A program made the translations under genes and the position numbers. DNA of 64,000 bases from Cytophagales bacterium. GTDB taxonomy: Bacteria; Bacteroidota; Bacteroidia; Cytophagales; Thermoflexibacteraceae. Below are positions 34,413 to 42,520 of this stretch, one piece after another (the stretch's first letter is position 1; each line of letters begins with the position of its first letter). The stretch covers positions 26,562 through 90,561 of the forward strand of contig JAAFJS010000002.1 of assembly GCA_013298985.1 (NCBI GenBank), in the 5' to 3' direction. A model generated the notes under the pieces. It ran no database searches. It had not been told where the DNA came from and was given only the letters and a program-made list of their open reading frames with translations.

Positions 34413-35483
34413 TTACATCAATTTACTCACCAAATACGCCAAATCTGCTTGGGTATGCAAACTGCTCAAAACTACCCGCGTGATGAGTTCGCTGTTGGGC
34501 TTCGGATAGGGGAAAGAAGAAATCAAAATATTGTTTTCCAATAATTTTTCATACAAACTGTTTTTGGAAGTTCGGAAAACAGGATAGGCAGGCGTAAAGT
34601 CAAATAGCTGTAAATCTGCGGTTTGCCCGATAAAAAAAGCAATATTTGTTTTCAGTTTTTCTAATTGCCTTTGATAAATAGATTGTGATTTCAAAAACGC
34701 ATATAGGTATGCAGGCAGGGCAGGCGAAGCACCACTATAAAAAATGCTTTTCTGTAACGTTTGGATTATTTCTTTGTTGCCAAGCACCAAGCCTGCGGAC
34801 ATTCCTAATGCTTTTCCCATCGAGGCTACGACTACTTTATTGACAAAAGGCAAGTCAGGAATTTGAGAAAAAATACCACTTCCGCGTTCGCCCACAATGC
34901 CAATGCCATGTGAGTCGTCTGCAATCAAAATCACTTGTTTATTTTGAGAGGAAGCCCATTCATTTATTGCTGTAAGCCATTGAAAATCATGGACTTTACC
35001 GTTCAGTGAATCCACTGCATTACAAACAAGCACCAGAGAGTTTTTAGAAGTTGAGGTGGCGTTTTTGATGCTTTGCACCCAATCCTCAAAGCGGTGGTGG
35101 TCGTTTGGGTTTTCCAATCCCGAAAAAACGGCGGGGTGCGTATGGGGTGCATAGAGGATTTGGTAGCCTTGTGCGCCAAGTTCACGAATCCACTGGGCGA
35201 CGAGCTGACCCGCCAAAAAGCCCGAAGACATGGTAAGGCTTGCGGCTGCTCCCGTCCACGCGCAAAGGTAATTTTCCATTTCCTCAAAAACTTTCAGCCG
35301 AAGATTGGAGGTGCGCGAGCTACCGTAGTTTGTGCCGTAAATGCTGATTCCTTCGTGGATAAGTGCCTGAAAATCTGTATTAACTGCCATACCCAAGTAG
35401 GAAGTGCCACTAAAAAACAGCAATTCTTCTGTTTCAGTTTTCACTGTCCTGCTTGGGTGCTGGGTGGAAAAAAAAGTTTTCAA
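34413..35483 (-). CDS. BioF-like pyridoxal-phosphate enzyme (alpha-oxoamine synthase family)
   Basis: A 356-residue fold-type I PLP enzyme. The chain begins LLFFSGTSYLGMA, has IADDSHGIGIVGERGSG for the PLP-ring Asp/His, and VVASMGKALGMSAGLVLG with the Schiff-base Lys. These match 8-amino-7-oxononanoate synthase and 2-amino-3-ketobutyrate CoA ligase. It may act in biotin synthesis or in a related acyl-CoA/amino-acid condensation; no other bio gene is present. The apparent start is TTG 35483, one base after the frr stop codon, with no ATG before residue 32, so translation is probably coupled to frr. Confidence 0.8.
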   Translation of the reverse strand: MKTFFSTQHPSRTVKTETEELLFFSGTSYLGMAVNTDFQALIHEGISIYGTNYGSSRTSNLRLKVFEEMENYLCAWTGAAASLTMSSGFLAGQLVAQWIRELGAQGYQILYAPHTHPAVFSGLENPNDHHRFEDWVQSIKNATSTSKNSLVLVCNAVDSLNGKVHDFQWLTAINEWASSQNKQVILIADDSHGIGIVGERGSGIFSQIPDLPFVNKVVVASMGKALGMSAGLVLGNKEIIQTLQKSIFYSGASPALPAYLYAFLKSQSIYQRQLEKLKTNIAFFIGQTADLQLFDFTPAYPVFRTSKNSLYEKLLENNILISSFPYPKPNSELITRVVLSSLHTQADLAYLVSKLM

Positions 35484-35484
35484 T

Positions 35485-36045
35485 TTATACCGTTAAAAGT
35501 TCTTTTTCCTTGGCTACCATCATTTCGTCTAACTTCTTAATGAACTTATCTGTAAGGACTTGCACTGTTGCTTCTGCCTTTTTGACATCATCTTCGGGCG
35601 TGCCTGTCTTGACCAATTTTTTCAAAGATTCGTTGGTGTCTTTTCTGATGTTTCGCACCTTGACTTTGGCATCTTCTATTTCGTTTTTGACCTGTTTGAC
35701 CAATCCCTTGCGCCTTTCTTCGCTGAGGGGCGGGAAGGAAACACGCAAAGTGCCGCCTTCGTTTTTGGGAGAAACGCCCAAATCGCTGTTTTGAATGGCG
35801 CGTTCTATTTCTATCAAGGAAGTCTTATCAAAAGGCTTGACCAGCAGGGTGCGAGCATCAGCAGACGTTACCGAAGCCATCTGCGGCAGGGCATTTTGCA
35901 TACCATAAAAATTTACCATAATTCCGTCCAGCATACTGGGAGAGGCTTTGCCAGCCCTCACTTTCAGCAATTCAGCCGCAGTATGGCTAATAGTTTTATC
36001 CATTGAGCCTTCTGCATCTTTGAGATTTTTATTTATATCACTCAT
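35485..36045 (-). CDS. frr: Ribosome recycling factor
   Basis: A 186-residue protein with the three-helix-bundle signature of RRF: LLKVRAGKASPSMLDGIMVNFYG at the start, LVKPFDKTSLIEIERAIQNSDLG in the middle and RVSFPPLSEERRKGLVKQVK in the second half. It splits post-termination ribosomes together with EF-G. It lies 17 bases downstream of pyrH in the common pyrH-frr order and is followed immediately by the BioF-like gene, so all three are probably one transcript. Confidence 0.95.
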   Translation of the reverse strand: MSDINKNLKDAEGSMDKTISHTAAELLKVRAGKASPSMLDGIMVNFYGMQNALPQMASVTSADARTLLVKPFDKTSLIEIERAIQNSDLGVSPKNEGGTLRVSFPPLSEERRKGLVKQVKNEIEDAKVKVRNIRKDTNESLKKLVKTGTPEDDVKKAEATVQVLTDKFIKKLDEMMVAKEKELLTV

Positions 36046-36062
36046 TATTTTTATTAATTTAT

Positions 36063-36770
36063 TTACATACTAATTAACGTTCCCACTTCTTCTCCTTGTA
36101 CCAATTTCAGCAAATTTTCAGCAATATTCATGTCAAAAACCACAATCGGCAAATTATTTTCTTTGCAAAGCGTGAAGGCAGTCATGTCCATCACGTTGAG
36201 GTTCTTGTTGATAACCTCATCAAAGGAAACTTTGGTGTAGCGTGTGGCTGTAGGGTCTTTTTCGGGGTCAGCCGTATAAACACCATCCACGCGTGTGCCT
36301 TTTAGCACCACATCTGCCTCAATCTCGATAGCGCGCAGACTTGCCGCACTGTCCGTTGTGAAATAAGGATTGCCCGTTCCCGCCCCAAAAATAACGACTC
36401 TGCCTTTTTCTAAGTGCCTCACCGCCCTGCGCCTAATAAAAGGCTCGCAGACTTGGTTAATCGGAATAGCAGACATCAGGCGCGTGTAAAGCCCTACTTT
36501 TTCTAAGGCACTTTGCAACGCCATGCCGTTGATGAGGGTTGCGAGCATACCCATGTGGTCGCCCTGCACGCGGTCTATGCCTATGCGTTCTGCCTGTCCG
36601 CCCCTAAAAATATTGCCACCACCAATCACAATCGCCATCTGTACGCCCAGAGAAGTTGCCCGCTTGATTTCCTGCGCGTATTCTTCTAAGCGGCTGGGGT
36701 CAATCCCATATTTCTTGTCGCCCATCAAGGCTTCGCCACTCAATTTGAGAAGTATTCTTTTATATTTCAT
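36063..36770 (-). CDS. pyrH: UMP kinase
   Basis: A 235-residue amino-acid-kinase-fold enzyme. The motifs [21 protein letters not shown] and the [16 protein letters not shown] segment identify bacterial UMP kinase, which phosphorylates UMP to UDP as a hexamer and is allosterically controlled by GTP and UTP. ATG 36770 is 26 bases after a near-consensus promoter. It heads the pyrH-frr-BioF-like transcript. Confidence 0.95.
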   Translation of the reverse strand: MKYKRILLKLSGEALMGDKKYGIDPSRLEEYAQEIKRATSLGVQMAIVIGGGNIFRGGQAERIGIDRVQGDHMGMLATLINGMALQSALEKVGLYTRLMSAIPINQVCEPFIRRRAVRHLEKGRVVIFGAGTGNPYFTTDSAASLRAIEIEADVVLKGTRVDGVYTADPEKDPTATRYTKVSFDEVINKNLNVMDMTAFTLCKENNLPIVVFDMNIAENLLKLVQGEEVGTLISM

Positions 36771-36796
36771 GTTAGGTCTTTGTAGCTTAAATTTGA

Positions 36797-36825
36797 CAAA
36801 GATATTAAATTTATCTTTTTTACAA
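36797..36825 (-). promoter_or_regulatory. Promoter of pyrH-frr
   Basis: On the minus strand TTTG (36826-36823) is followed after 18 bases by TATCTTTG (36804-36797), matching TTG-N18-TAnnTTTG. The expected start point is about 20 bases before ATG 36770. Confidence 0.65.
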
Positions 36826-36857
36826 ATCTTTTTTTATATTTGAAAAATTATTCATGT

Positions 36858-37739
36858 ATGCTTAGACCTTTCATTTCGCCCTCCACACTTCAGCACTTGA
36901 GAATCCCATTTTCATTTTTCTTGTTGCCCGTTTATTTATTTGCACTCAGTGTTTCGCCAACTATAGATTGGACAAAGGCTTTGCTTGCCTTTGTCGCGCT
37001 TCACCTATTCGTCTATCCCGCCAGCAACGGCTTCAATTCGTACTACGACAAAGACGAAAAAAGTATTGGCGGCATAGAAAAACCGCTGCCTGTGAGCAAG
37101 CAACTCCTGCACATCTCCTTAATTTTTGATTTGATAGGTTTAAATATCTCATTTTTAGTAAGTTGGGAGTTTGCATTGGCTATACTCATCTATGGTTTAG
37201 TTTCCAAAGCATACAGCCACCCCGTCATTCGCCTGAAGAAATATCCCATCAGTAGCTTGCTCACCATTGCGATTTTTCAGGGAGGCTTTATTTTTTTGGC
37301 AACCTACCAGTGCGTGAACCAAGTAGCTGTAAATCAACTTTTTGAAATACCAATTCTCCTGCCTGCGTGCCTGAGTTCGCTGATGTTGCTTGGCTCTTAC
37401 CCCATGACGCAAATCTATCAGCATGAGGAAGATAGCAAGCGCGGCGACCGCACCATGAGCCTACTTTTGGGCATCAAAGGCACTTTTCTTTATACCATGA
37501 CCGTCTTTGGCGCATCGACAGCAGGATTTGCTTATTTTTACTACACCTATTTTGAGGTCAAAAGTGCTATCCTATTTGTAGTTTCGCTTACGCCTGTATT
37601 GATTTTTTTCTTTTCTTGGTTTCTCAAAACAATTAAAAATGAAACAAAGGCAGATTTCAAACACACCATGCGCCTCAATATGCTCTCTGCGATATGTCTA
37701 AACATATTTTACCTCCTTTTTTACTGGCTCAGACCATAA
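36858..37739 (+). CDS. UbiA-family prenyltransferase
   Basis: About 293 residues; ATG 36858 is preferred to TTG 36840. Eight or so membrane segments cover the whole chain. The first Asp-rich motif NGFNSYYDKDEKSIGG (about 55-70) matches the NxxxDxxxD prenyl-diphosphate site, and a second acidic site lies in YQHEEDSKRGDRTM. The enzyme should attach an isoprenoid chain to an aromatic or other acceptor in the inner membrane, as in menaquinone, heme O or related lipid synthesis. The acceptor cannot be named; it resembles the Bacteroidota UbiA proteins that stand alone. Confidence 0.85.
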   Translation: MLRPFISPSTLQHLRIPFSFFLLPVYLFALSVSPTIDWTKALLAFVALHLFVYPASNGFNSYYDKDEKSIGGIEKPLPVSKQLLHISLIFDLIGLNISFLVSWEFALAILIYGLVSKAYSHPVIRLKKYPISSLLTIAIFQGGFIFLATYQCVNQVAVNQLFEIPILLPACLSSLMLLGSYPMTQIYQHEEDSKRGDRTMSLLLGIKGTFLYTMTVFGASTAGFAYFYYTYFEVKSAILFVVSLTPVLIFFFSWFLKTIKNETKADFKHTMRLNMLSAICLNIFYLLFYWLRP

Positions 37740-37990
37740 CCCTCAAACTTTGCCGACAGTTTTCTCATGCTATAAAAGTTATTAATCTGTCCTGTTAAGG
37801 ACTGAATATTGGTAGTAACTGTATTCCAGTAGCAGCTCAAACTCCGTTAGGAGTTTAATGTTATTCAACTCCCCAATAAAATTGCCTAACAGAGTTGTTT
37901 TTGAAATGTACTTTCTTTCTATCGCAACGGCGAACCGTCAATATTTAAGCCCTAACGGTGTATAATAATTTAAAATACGAATGTAAAAAC
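37740..37990. repeat. Intergenic palindrome-rich repeats after the UbiA gene
   Basis: It contains an inverted copy of the 10.8-kb terminator arm (AAACTTTGCCGACAGTTTT, 37748-37766), a CTCCGTTAGGAG palindrome near 37851-37862, CCTAACAGAG near 37884 and the ATCGCAACGGCGAACCGTC repeat at 37921-37939. None of it is coding. Confidence 0.5.
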
Positions 37991-38114
37991 TTCACCAACA
38001 GTTCTACTTCATATTTAACTTTTTAAAAGCCTTCCTTTTTTATTTCACAAAAATCAATATTAAATTAAAAATTTAGCTTTAAAATCGCAATGTAATATAA
38101 ATCAATATTTTATA

Positions 38115-38145
38115 TTGCTTGATTTAAAGTGTTACTTTAACTTTG
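38115..38145 (+). promoter_or_regulatory. Candidate upstream promoter for mraZ
   Basis: TTG (38115-38117) followed after 20 bases by TAACTTTG (38138-38145), matching TTG-N20-TAnnTTTG. It lies about 75 bases before the MraZ boxes and could start a longer dcw transcript. Confidence 0.5.
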
Positions 38146-38219
38146 ATTCTAAACCTCTCATTATCAAAGGCTAAAAAAAAGAAGTAAAACCACTTATTTT
38201 TGAAATATTTTTTTAAAAA

Positions 38220-38243
38220 GTGGAAAAAAGTGGGAAAAAGTGG
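38220..38243 (+). promoter_or_regulatory. MraZ-type operator: three GTGG boxes at 10-bp period
   Basis: GTGG starts at 38220, 38230 and 38240, exactly 10 bases apart and separated by A-rich spacers. MraZ proteins are known to bind several direct TGGG/GTGG-like repeats at 10-bp spacing in front of mraZ and repress the dcw operon. Here the third box abuts the -33 TTG of a consensus promoter, so bound MraZ would block RNA polymerase. Binding is inferred. Confidence 0.8.
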
Positions 38244-38273
38244 TTGTTTTTTTGATATTTGTTTTTATGTTTG
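38244..38273 (+). promoter_or_regulatory. Main mraZ/dcw promoter
   Basis: TTG (38244-38246), 19 bases, TATGTTTG (38266-38273): a full match to the Bacteroidota promoter. It starts directly after the last MraZ box. The predicted leader to ATG 38595 is about 315 bases and contains a REP-like element. Confidence 0.75.
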
Positions 38274-38407
38274 TGTGCAAGAACATAACGGTAAAATGTA
38301 AAGCAATACTTTCAATAATAAATAGTTACGTTCTATGTTTTAAGTTTAGCTACTATCAAAGTTTTTAAGAGTTGGTAGCATTGAAAAAACGGTTGTATGA
38401 CATTTTT

Positions 38408-38526
38408 TGTGGAGATGTGAGTTCTCCCCGCTAAAGCGAGGAGTTATAATCTGTTAATACACTGATTATCAGTTTATAACACCCTATTTTAAGAGGGTGA
38501 ACTACCTACTTAAAAAGTGCTTCCAC
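38408..38526 (-). repeat. REP-like hairpin element in the mraZ leader
   Basis: The reverse complement reads AAGTAGGTAG, CACCCTCTTAAAATAGGGTG hairpin, a linker, then ACTCCTCGCTTTAGCGGGGAG hairpin and AACTC. The same order and nearly the same sequence flank the Y1 transposase gene at 53.15-53.31 kb. It is best explained as a non-autonomous copy mobilised by that enzyme, inserted between the dcw promoter and mraZ. Confidence 0.7.
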
Positions 38527-38594
38527 AAAAATTGTCAGAGAACCGAAAAAACTTAAATATTATTGATTAATTTATTAACCCATCACTATCAAAG

Positions 38595-39035
38595 ATGTAT
38601 TTCTCAGGAGAATATGAGTCGACCCTCGATGCGAAGGGCAGATTGGTGCTACCCACCAAGCTGAAAGCCTCATTGCCTGCCGAAACAGGAGATAATATCG
38701 TACTGATGAGGGGTTTCGAGCCTTGCTTGGTACTGTATCCACACTCCGAATGGAAAAAAGTATTTGACAAGGTCGCAGGTTTAAACGAGTTCAATGAGGA
38801 ATACAGAAACTTCCAGCGCAATTTTTTGAGAGGCAATACTGAATTGGAACTGGACGCAAATGGTCGCTTCATCGTCCCCAAAAGTATGATGAAGTTTGCC
38901 AGCATAGAGAAAGACGTAATTTTGGTCGGCATAGGCAACCGCATAGAAGTTTGGAATCCAGAGAGTTACGAGGAGTTCCTCATCAAAGACCAAAAAGAAT
39001 TTTCTCAGATAGCGCAGAAAGTCTTAGGGTCTTAA
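38595..39035 (+). CDS. mraZ: Transcriptional regulator MraZ
   Basis: A 146-residue protein with two SpoVT-AbrB-like domains, each with the characteristic Asp-x-Lys/Asn-Gly-Arg turn: STLDAKGRLVLPTKLK (about 8-23) and LELDANGRFIVPKSMMKF (about 90-107). MraZ forms rings that bind tandem repeats before its own gene and tune the division and cell-wall cluster. Three fitting boxes lie at 38220-38243. It is the first gene of the dcw cluster, the standard position. Confidence 0.95.
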   Translation: MYFSGEYESTLDAKGRLVLPTKLKASLPAETGDNIVLMRGFEPCLVLYPHSEWKKVFDKVAGLNEFNEEYRNFQRNFLRGNTELELDANGRFIVPKSMMKFASIEKDVILVGIGNRIEVWNPESYEEFLIKDQKEFSQIAQKVLGS

Positions 39036-39039
39036 TCTG

Positions 39040-39279
39040 GAATGAAATACAAATGTAAAATCTGGAATTAGGAATGTAAAATGAAATACAAATACATAAT
39101 GTAAAATTTGGAATTAGTAATGAGATACAGAATTAGAAATTAAGAATATGAAATACAGAAATAAAATTATTCCAAACGGTTTACTATTGCGATTTAAGGA
39201 TTATGTATTTGGCTGTTTAATTCCAGATTCCCGATTAATTGATTTCTAATTTAAAATTTATTCCAGATTCCAGATTAAT
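39040..39279. repeat. TCTGGAATNNNNAATACA / TTCCAGATTCCAGATTAA repeat block
   Basis: This gap is filled with imperfect copies of GGAATTAG...GAAATACA units in forward orientation, followed by reverse-oriented ATTCCAGATTCCAGATTAAT near 39260-39279. The same family occupies gaps at 45.2, 46.2, 49.8, 51.1 and 51.7 kb. It was the insertion target of the ISKra4-like element. A degenerate ACGG...TTGCGAT repeat is at 39176-39195. Confidence 0.6.
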
Positions 39280-39341
39280 GGGTGTACGAATAAATGCATA
39301 TAATTTGTAAATTAGCAAAAAAAAATTAAAATCACCTTATT

Positions 39342-39554
39342 ATGGACAAAGAAAAAGCAACAGCAATCTTACTTCAACGCCTTGCGGAGTGGGAAAGTAA
39401 ACCCAAAACTGATGGCTATCAATATGAACAAAGTTTTATAGAAGTCATGCAAGGCTTGCAATCAGATTTATTTCAACTCAGTGTAGGAGAAATTCCTCAA
39501 GACCGTAATAAAAAAAAAAGTCCAAACCCAATTAGGAGAACTTACCGTCGATAA
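39342..39554 (+). CDS. ISKra4-like transposase, N-terminal frame (frame A)
   Basis: Seventy codons of the transposase N-terminus (helical, with QRLAEWESK). The frame ends shortly after a run of ten A (39510-39519). If the run is read as nine A, translation continues as KVQTQLGELTVDKGHLLAP into the main frame, so the full protein of about 385 residues needs a one-base change or slippage here. Some ISKra4 members are known to use two frames, so a functional slip is possible, though a simple inactivating indel is equally so. Confidence 0.7.
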   Translation: MDKEKATAILLQRLAEWESKPKTDGYQYEQSFIEVMQGLQSDLFQLSVGEIPQDRNKKKSPNPIRRTYRR

Positions 39555-39600
39555 GGGTCATTTACTTGCGCCCCAAGGCAGTTTTCGTCAGAGTGCATAT

Positions 39601-40500
39601 TTGCAAGAAACCGCCTTATTGTTAGGACAAGACCATACCTTTTCAGCTTCGAGCGAATTATTGGCGCGACTCTGTGGGGTGAGTTTAAGTGACAAACAGG
39701 TAGAACACCTCTGCCATCATTATGGGGAAGCATTGGCAAATGAGGAGTCATTGGATAGCCCTTCTTCCCATCAAGCGCACAAGGAAGATTTACATTACGT
39801 GATGGTAGATGGAAGTTATATTTTGAGCAGGGAATCAAGTTGGACAGAAACAAAAGTAGGTCGTTTATTTGCAGGGCGTGCCAATTTTGAGGTAAGTGCC
39901 AAGAGGAGTATCATTGAAGACTGTGATTATGTGGCACATATAGGGAGTCATACTGATTTTACAGCCAAGATGCAACCCTATTTAGCCCCGCTCCATGACC
40001 TTGTTTTTATTGCCGATGGCGCAAGTTGGATTTGGAAGTGGGTAAGCACAAGTTATCCTACTGCGGTGCAAATATTAGATTTCTACCATGCTTTTGAAAA
40101 AATAGCCCAGTGGGGAGGCTTGTTTTATAAGGATAAAGAGCAACATAGGTTTTGGTGTGAGTCTTGTAAGTCTCTATTACTCAGCGACCAAGTGGGAGAA
40201 GTCATAGAAAGCCTTCATCATCTGCTTTGTAGGGGAGAGGTCGAGGAAAAAAAGCAGGCATTACTCACTTATTTAGAGAATCATGCTCATCGGATGCGTT
40301 ACCAAACTTTTTTAGAAAAAGGGTACTTGATAGGTTCGGGAGCGATAGAGTCTGCCCAAAGAACGGTCGTACAACACCGTTTAAAACGTTCAGGGCAACG
40401 CTGGACTTTGAAAGGGGGACAACAAATACTGAATCTCAGAACTAAACAACTGAGCAAGCAATGGAGCAATGTTACCAATTTGGTTAGAAGGGCTGCTTAG
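39601..40500 (+). CDS. ISKra4-like transposase, catalytic part (frame B)
   Basis: About 300 residues in the +1 frame relative to frame A; coding similarity actually starts right after the A run at about 39520. It contains YVMVDGSYI (first catalytic Asp), VFIADGASWIWKWV (second Asp), ILDFYHAFEK and the typical ISKra4 end YLIGSGAIESAQRTVVQHRLKRSGQRW with the Glu. The three acidic residues form a DDE site, so the catalytic domain looks intact. Confidence 0.8.
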   Translation: MQETALLLGQDHTFSASSELLARLCGVSLSDKQVEHLCHHYGEALANEESLDSPSSHQAHKEDLHYVMVDGSYILSRESSWTETKVGRLFAGRANFEVSAKRSIIEDCDYVAHIGSHTDFTAKMQPYLAPLHDLVFIADGASWIWKWVSTSYPTAVQILDFYHAFEKIAQWGGLFYKDKEQHRFWCESCKSLLLSDQVGEVIESLHHLLCRGEVEEKKQALLTYLENHAHRMRYQTFLEKGYLIGSGAIESAQRTVVQHRLKRSGQRWTLKGGQQILNLRTKQLSKQWSNVTNLVRRAA

Positions 40501-40557
40501 TAGGAGGTTCTGCAAACTTTCGTACACCCAGATTAATCGATTTCTAATTAAAAAAAT

Positions 40558-41484
40558 ATGTATCATGTTCCTGTTTTACTCAAAGAAAGTACAGAAGGAT
40601 TGGCAATCAAGCCTGACGGAATTTATGTAGATTTGACCTTTGGTGGGGGTGGGCATAGTAAATTGATATTGAGTCAGTTAGATAGAGGAAAGCTGTTTGC
40701 CTTCGACCAAGACAAGGACGCAGAAGCAAATGCAAAAAATAAAGGAGAAGATAACAATAGTCCGTTCTTTGACAATCCGAAATTTCAGTTCATCAAAGCC
40801 AATTTTAGGCATTTGAAAAAGTACCTCAAACTCTACAAAATCGACAAAGTAGATGGTATTTTGGCAGATTTGGGAATTTCCTCGCACCAAATAGACGATG
40901 GAAGTAGGGGCTTTTCTACCCGCTTTGACGGCGAACTCGATATGCGAATGAATCAACAGCAGGATTTTTCTGCCAAAGACCTCATTGCTAAGTACAGTGA
41001 ACAGGATTTGCACAAAATCTTGGGAATGTACGGAGAAATCAAAAATGCAAAGACTTTGGCAAAAGCAATCACCGCAGAACGCATTAGAAAAGAGATAGTT
41101 ACGACCCAAGATTTGAAAAATGTCTTACAAAAGTACGCACCGCGAGGCGCAGAGTTCAAATACTTCGCCCAAGTGTTTCAGGCATTGCGGATAGAGGTAA
41201 ATGAAGAAATGAAAGTGATAGAAGAAATGCTGGTACAAAGTGCTGAAATACTGAAAGTTGGCGGTAGGTTATCCGTGATTTCCTATCATTCCTTAGAGGA
41301 CAGATTGGTAAAAAACTACATGGGCAAGGGCAAGTTTCATGGAGAGGTAGAAAAAGACTTTTACGGCAACGAAATCAAGCCCTTAGAAGCTGTAAATCGC
41401 AAGCCCATAGAGGCAAGCGAAGAAGAAATCAAAGAGAACCCAAGAGCAAGAAGCGGGAAACTTCGTATTAGTTATAAGTTATGA
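40558..41484 (+). CDS. rsmH: 16S rRNA (cytosine(1402)-N(4))-methyltransferase RsmH
   Basis: A 308-residue SAM-dependent methyltransferase. The start is YHVPVLLKESTEGLAIKPDG, then the SAM loop VDLTFGGGGHS, AFDQDKDA, and GILADLGISSHQIDD with the GFS segment. The C-terminus has SYHSLEDRLVKNYM and PRARSGKLRISYKL. It methylates N4 of C1402 in the ribosomal P site. It is the second gene of the dcw cluster; its usual tight link to mraZ has been broken by the IS. Confidence 0.95.
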   Translation: MYHVPVLLKESTEGLAIKPDGIYVDLTFGGGGHSKLILSQLDRGKLFAFDQDKDAEANAKNKGEDNNSPFFDNPKFQFIKANFRHLKKYLKLYKIDKVDGILADLGISSHQIDDGSRGFSTRFDGELDMRMNQQQDFSAKDLIAKYSEQDLHKILGMYGEIKNAKTLAKAITAERIRKEIVTTQDLKNVLQKYAPRGAEFKYFAQVFQALRIEVNEEMKVIEEMLVQSAEILKVGGRLSVISYHSLEDRLVKNYMGKGKFHGEVEKDFYGNEIKPLEAVNRKPIEASEEEIKENPRARSGKLRISYKL

Positions 41485-41619
41485 GTTTAGAGTGATGAGT
41501 TTGAAATACAGAATGTAAAATTGCATTTATGCGATTATAATTAGTTGAAATATAGAGAATTAAAGTAGCTCACCGTTTTAACGGTAGGAACAAAAACCTC
41601 AAAAATAAATACTTGAAAT

Positions 41620-42240
41620 ATGGGCTGGAAACTATCTATGATAATCATTGAAAACCCTCAAAATTTTAGAGATGAAAAATTATTATTGAAAAAATTAGGG
41701 TTCAAAGATTATGAATATCAAGAAGATACAACCTTAGACGAGTGTATGTATCCACAAGATGAGTTAGTAAGTATTGATTATTATAATGGAAATATTATTG
41801 TCTGTGATGATATACAAATGATAGGTGAATTTCTTACAGATGAACTTATAATATCAGACTTTGAAAAAAACATAGTTGAACTTTTTCCTAACTCTGAAAT
41901 TATCGCAGTTTGTTGTTTAAGTCCTACTAATTTTCATACGTATATAGTAATAAAAAATGGTGAAAAAATTAGAATTAAATTAATCAGTGCGAATGATGAA
42001 TTGAATGAATGTGGAGAACTTTTAGAAGAGGAAAAAGAAATTTATAACAAGGCAATTATAAAAAATGAAGAAAAAATTTGGATTTTCCCAAACACACCAG
42101 ATGAAGAATTTAAAGAATATCAATTAATGGAAGAATTTACATTTAGTATAATTAAGAGAAGATTAGGAGTTTATATCTCAGGAGCAGGAAGTGAAGAATT
42201 ACTTGATGATGTTATTTTTAAAAAGTATTATAAAAAGTGA
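41620..42240 (+). CDS. Hypothetical protein inserted between rsmH and ftsL
   Basis: A 206-residue acidic soluble protein with no signal peptide or membrane segment. It starts MGWKLSMIIIENPQNF and is rich in Glu, Ile and Asn, with markedly AT-rich codons compared with rsmH. I do not recognise the family with certainty; similar MGWKxxM...ENP proteins exist in Bacteroidota and elsewhere without known function. Its position inside the dcw order, AT-rich composition and flanking palindromic repeats suggest acquisition. It is in the same orientation as the operon. Confidence 0.6.
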   Translation: MGWKLSMIIIENPQNFRDEKLLLKKLGFKDYEYQEDTTLDECMYPQDELVSIDYYNGNIIVCDDIQMIGEFLTDELIISDFEKNIVELFPNSEIIAVCCLSPTNFHTYIVIKNGEKIRIKLISANDELNECGELLEEEKEIYNKAIIKNEEKIWIFPNTPDEEFKEYQLMEEFTFSIIKRRLGVYISGAGSEELLDDVIFKKYYKK

Positions 42241-42289
42241 TTTATAAATTAATATTCATTTGTATTTCAATCAATGTCAATAATTTATA

Positions 42290-42470
42290 ATTATAAAAGT
42301 TCCATAGGAACGACCGTTTTGTAAAAAATAAAAAATCAAGAATTACAAAGTCCCGTAGGGGCGTAAAAAAATAGATTACTGAATAGAAGTGTCGTCCTTA
42401 ACAGGACTTTAAAATATGATATAAGTGCTTTATTTTACAAAACGTAAATCCCTAACGGGATAAAAAGACA
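42290..42470 (+). repeat. Composite palindromic repeat (GTTCC/GGAAC type)
   Basis: It holds GTTCCATAGGAAC followed by GACCGTTTTGTAAAAAATAAAAAATCA, then GTCCCGTAGGGGC, GTCCTTAACAGGAC and ATCCCTAACGGGAT. The same layout with different but still complementary arms occurs at 53.9 and 57.6 kb. Non-coding. Confidence 0.6.
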
Positions 42471-42520
42471 AGATTACAAAGTTATTTCACTCATAACTAA
42501 TAACTTACAACTCATAACTT

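Larger units (their letters stand above)
39280..40529 (+). mobile_element. ISKra4-like insertion sequence (1250 bp) with 8-bp target duplication
   Basis: Ends are inverted repeats: GGGTGTACGAA (39280-39290) and TTCGTACACCC (40519-40529), with TGCA matching further in. The element is flanked by the direct repeat AGATTAAT (39272-39279 and 40530-40537), a typical target duplication. Removing the IS restores a normal copy of the host repeat CCAGATTAATCGATTTCTAATT. The insertion splits the mraZ-rsmH junction. The intact ends and duplication point to a recent event. Confidence 0.88.
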
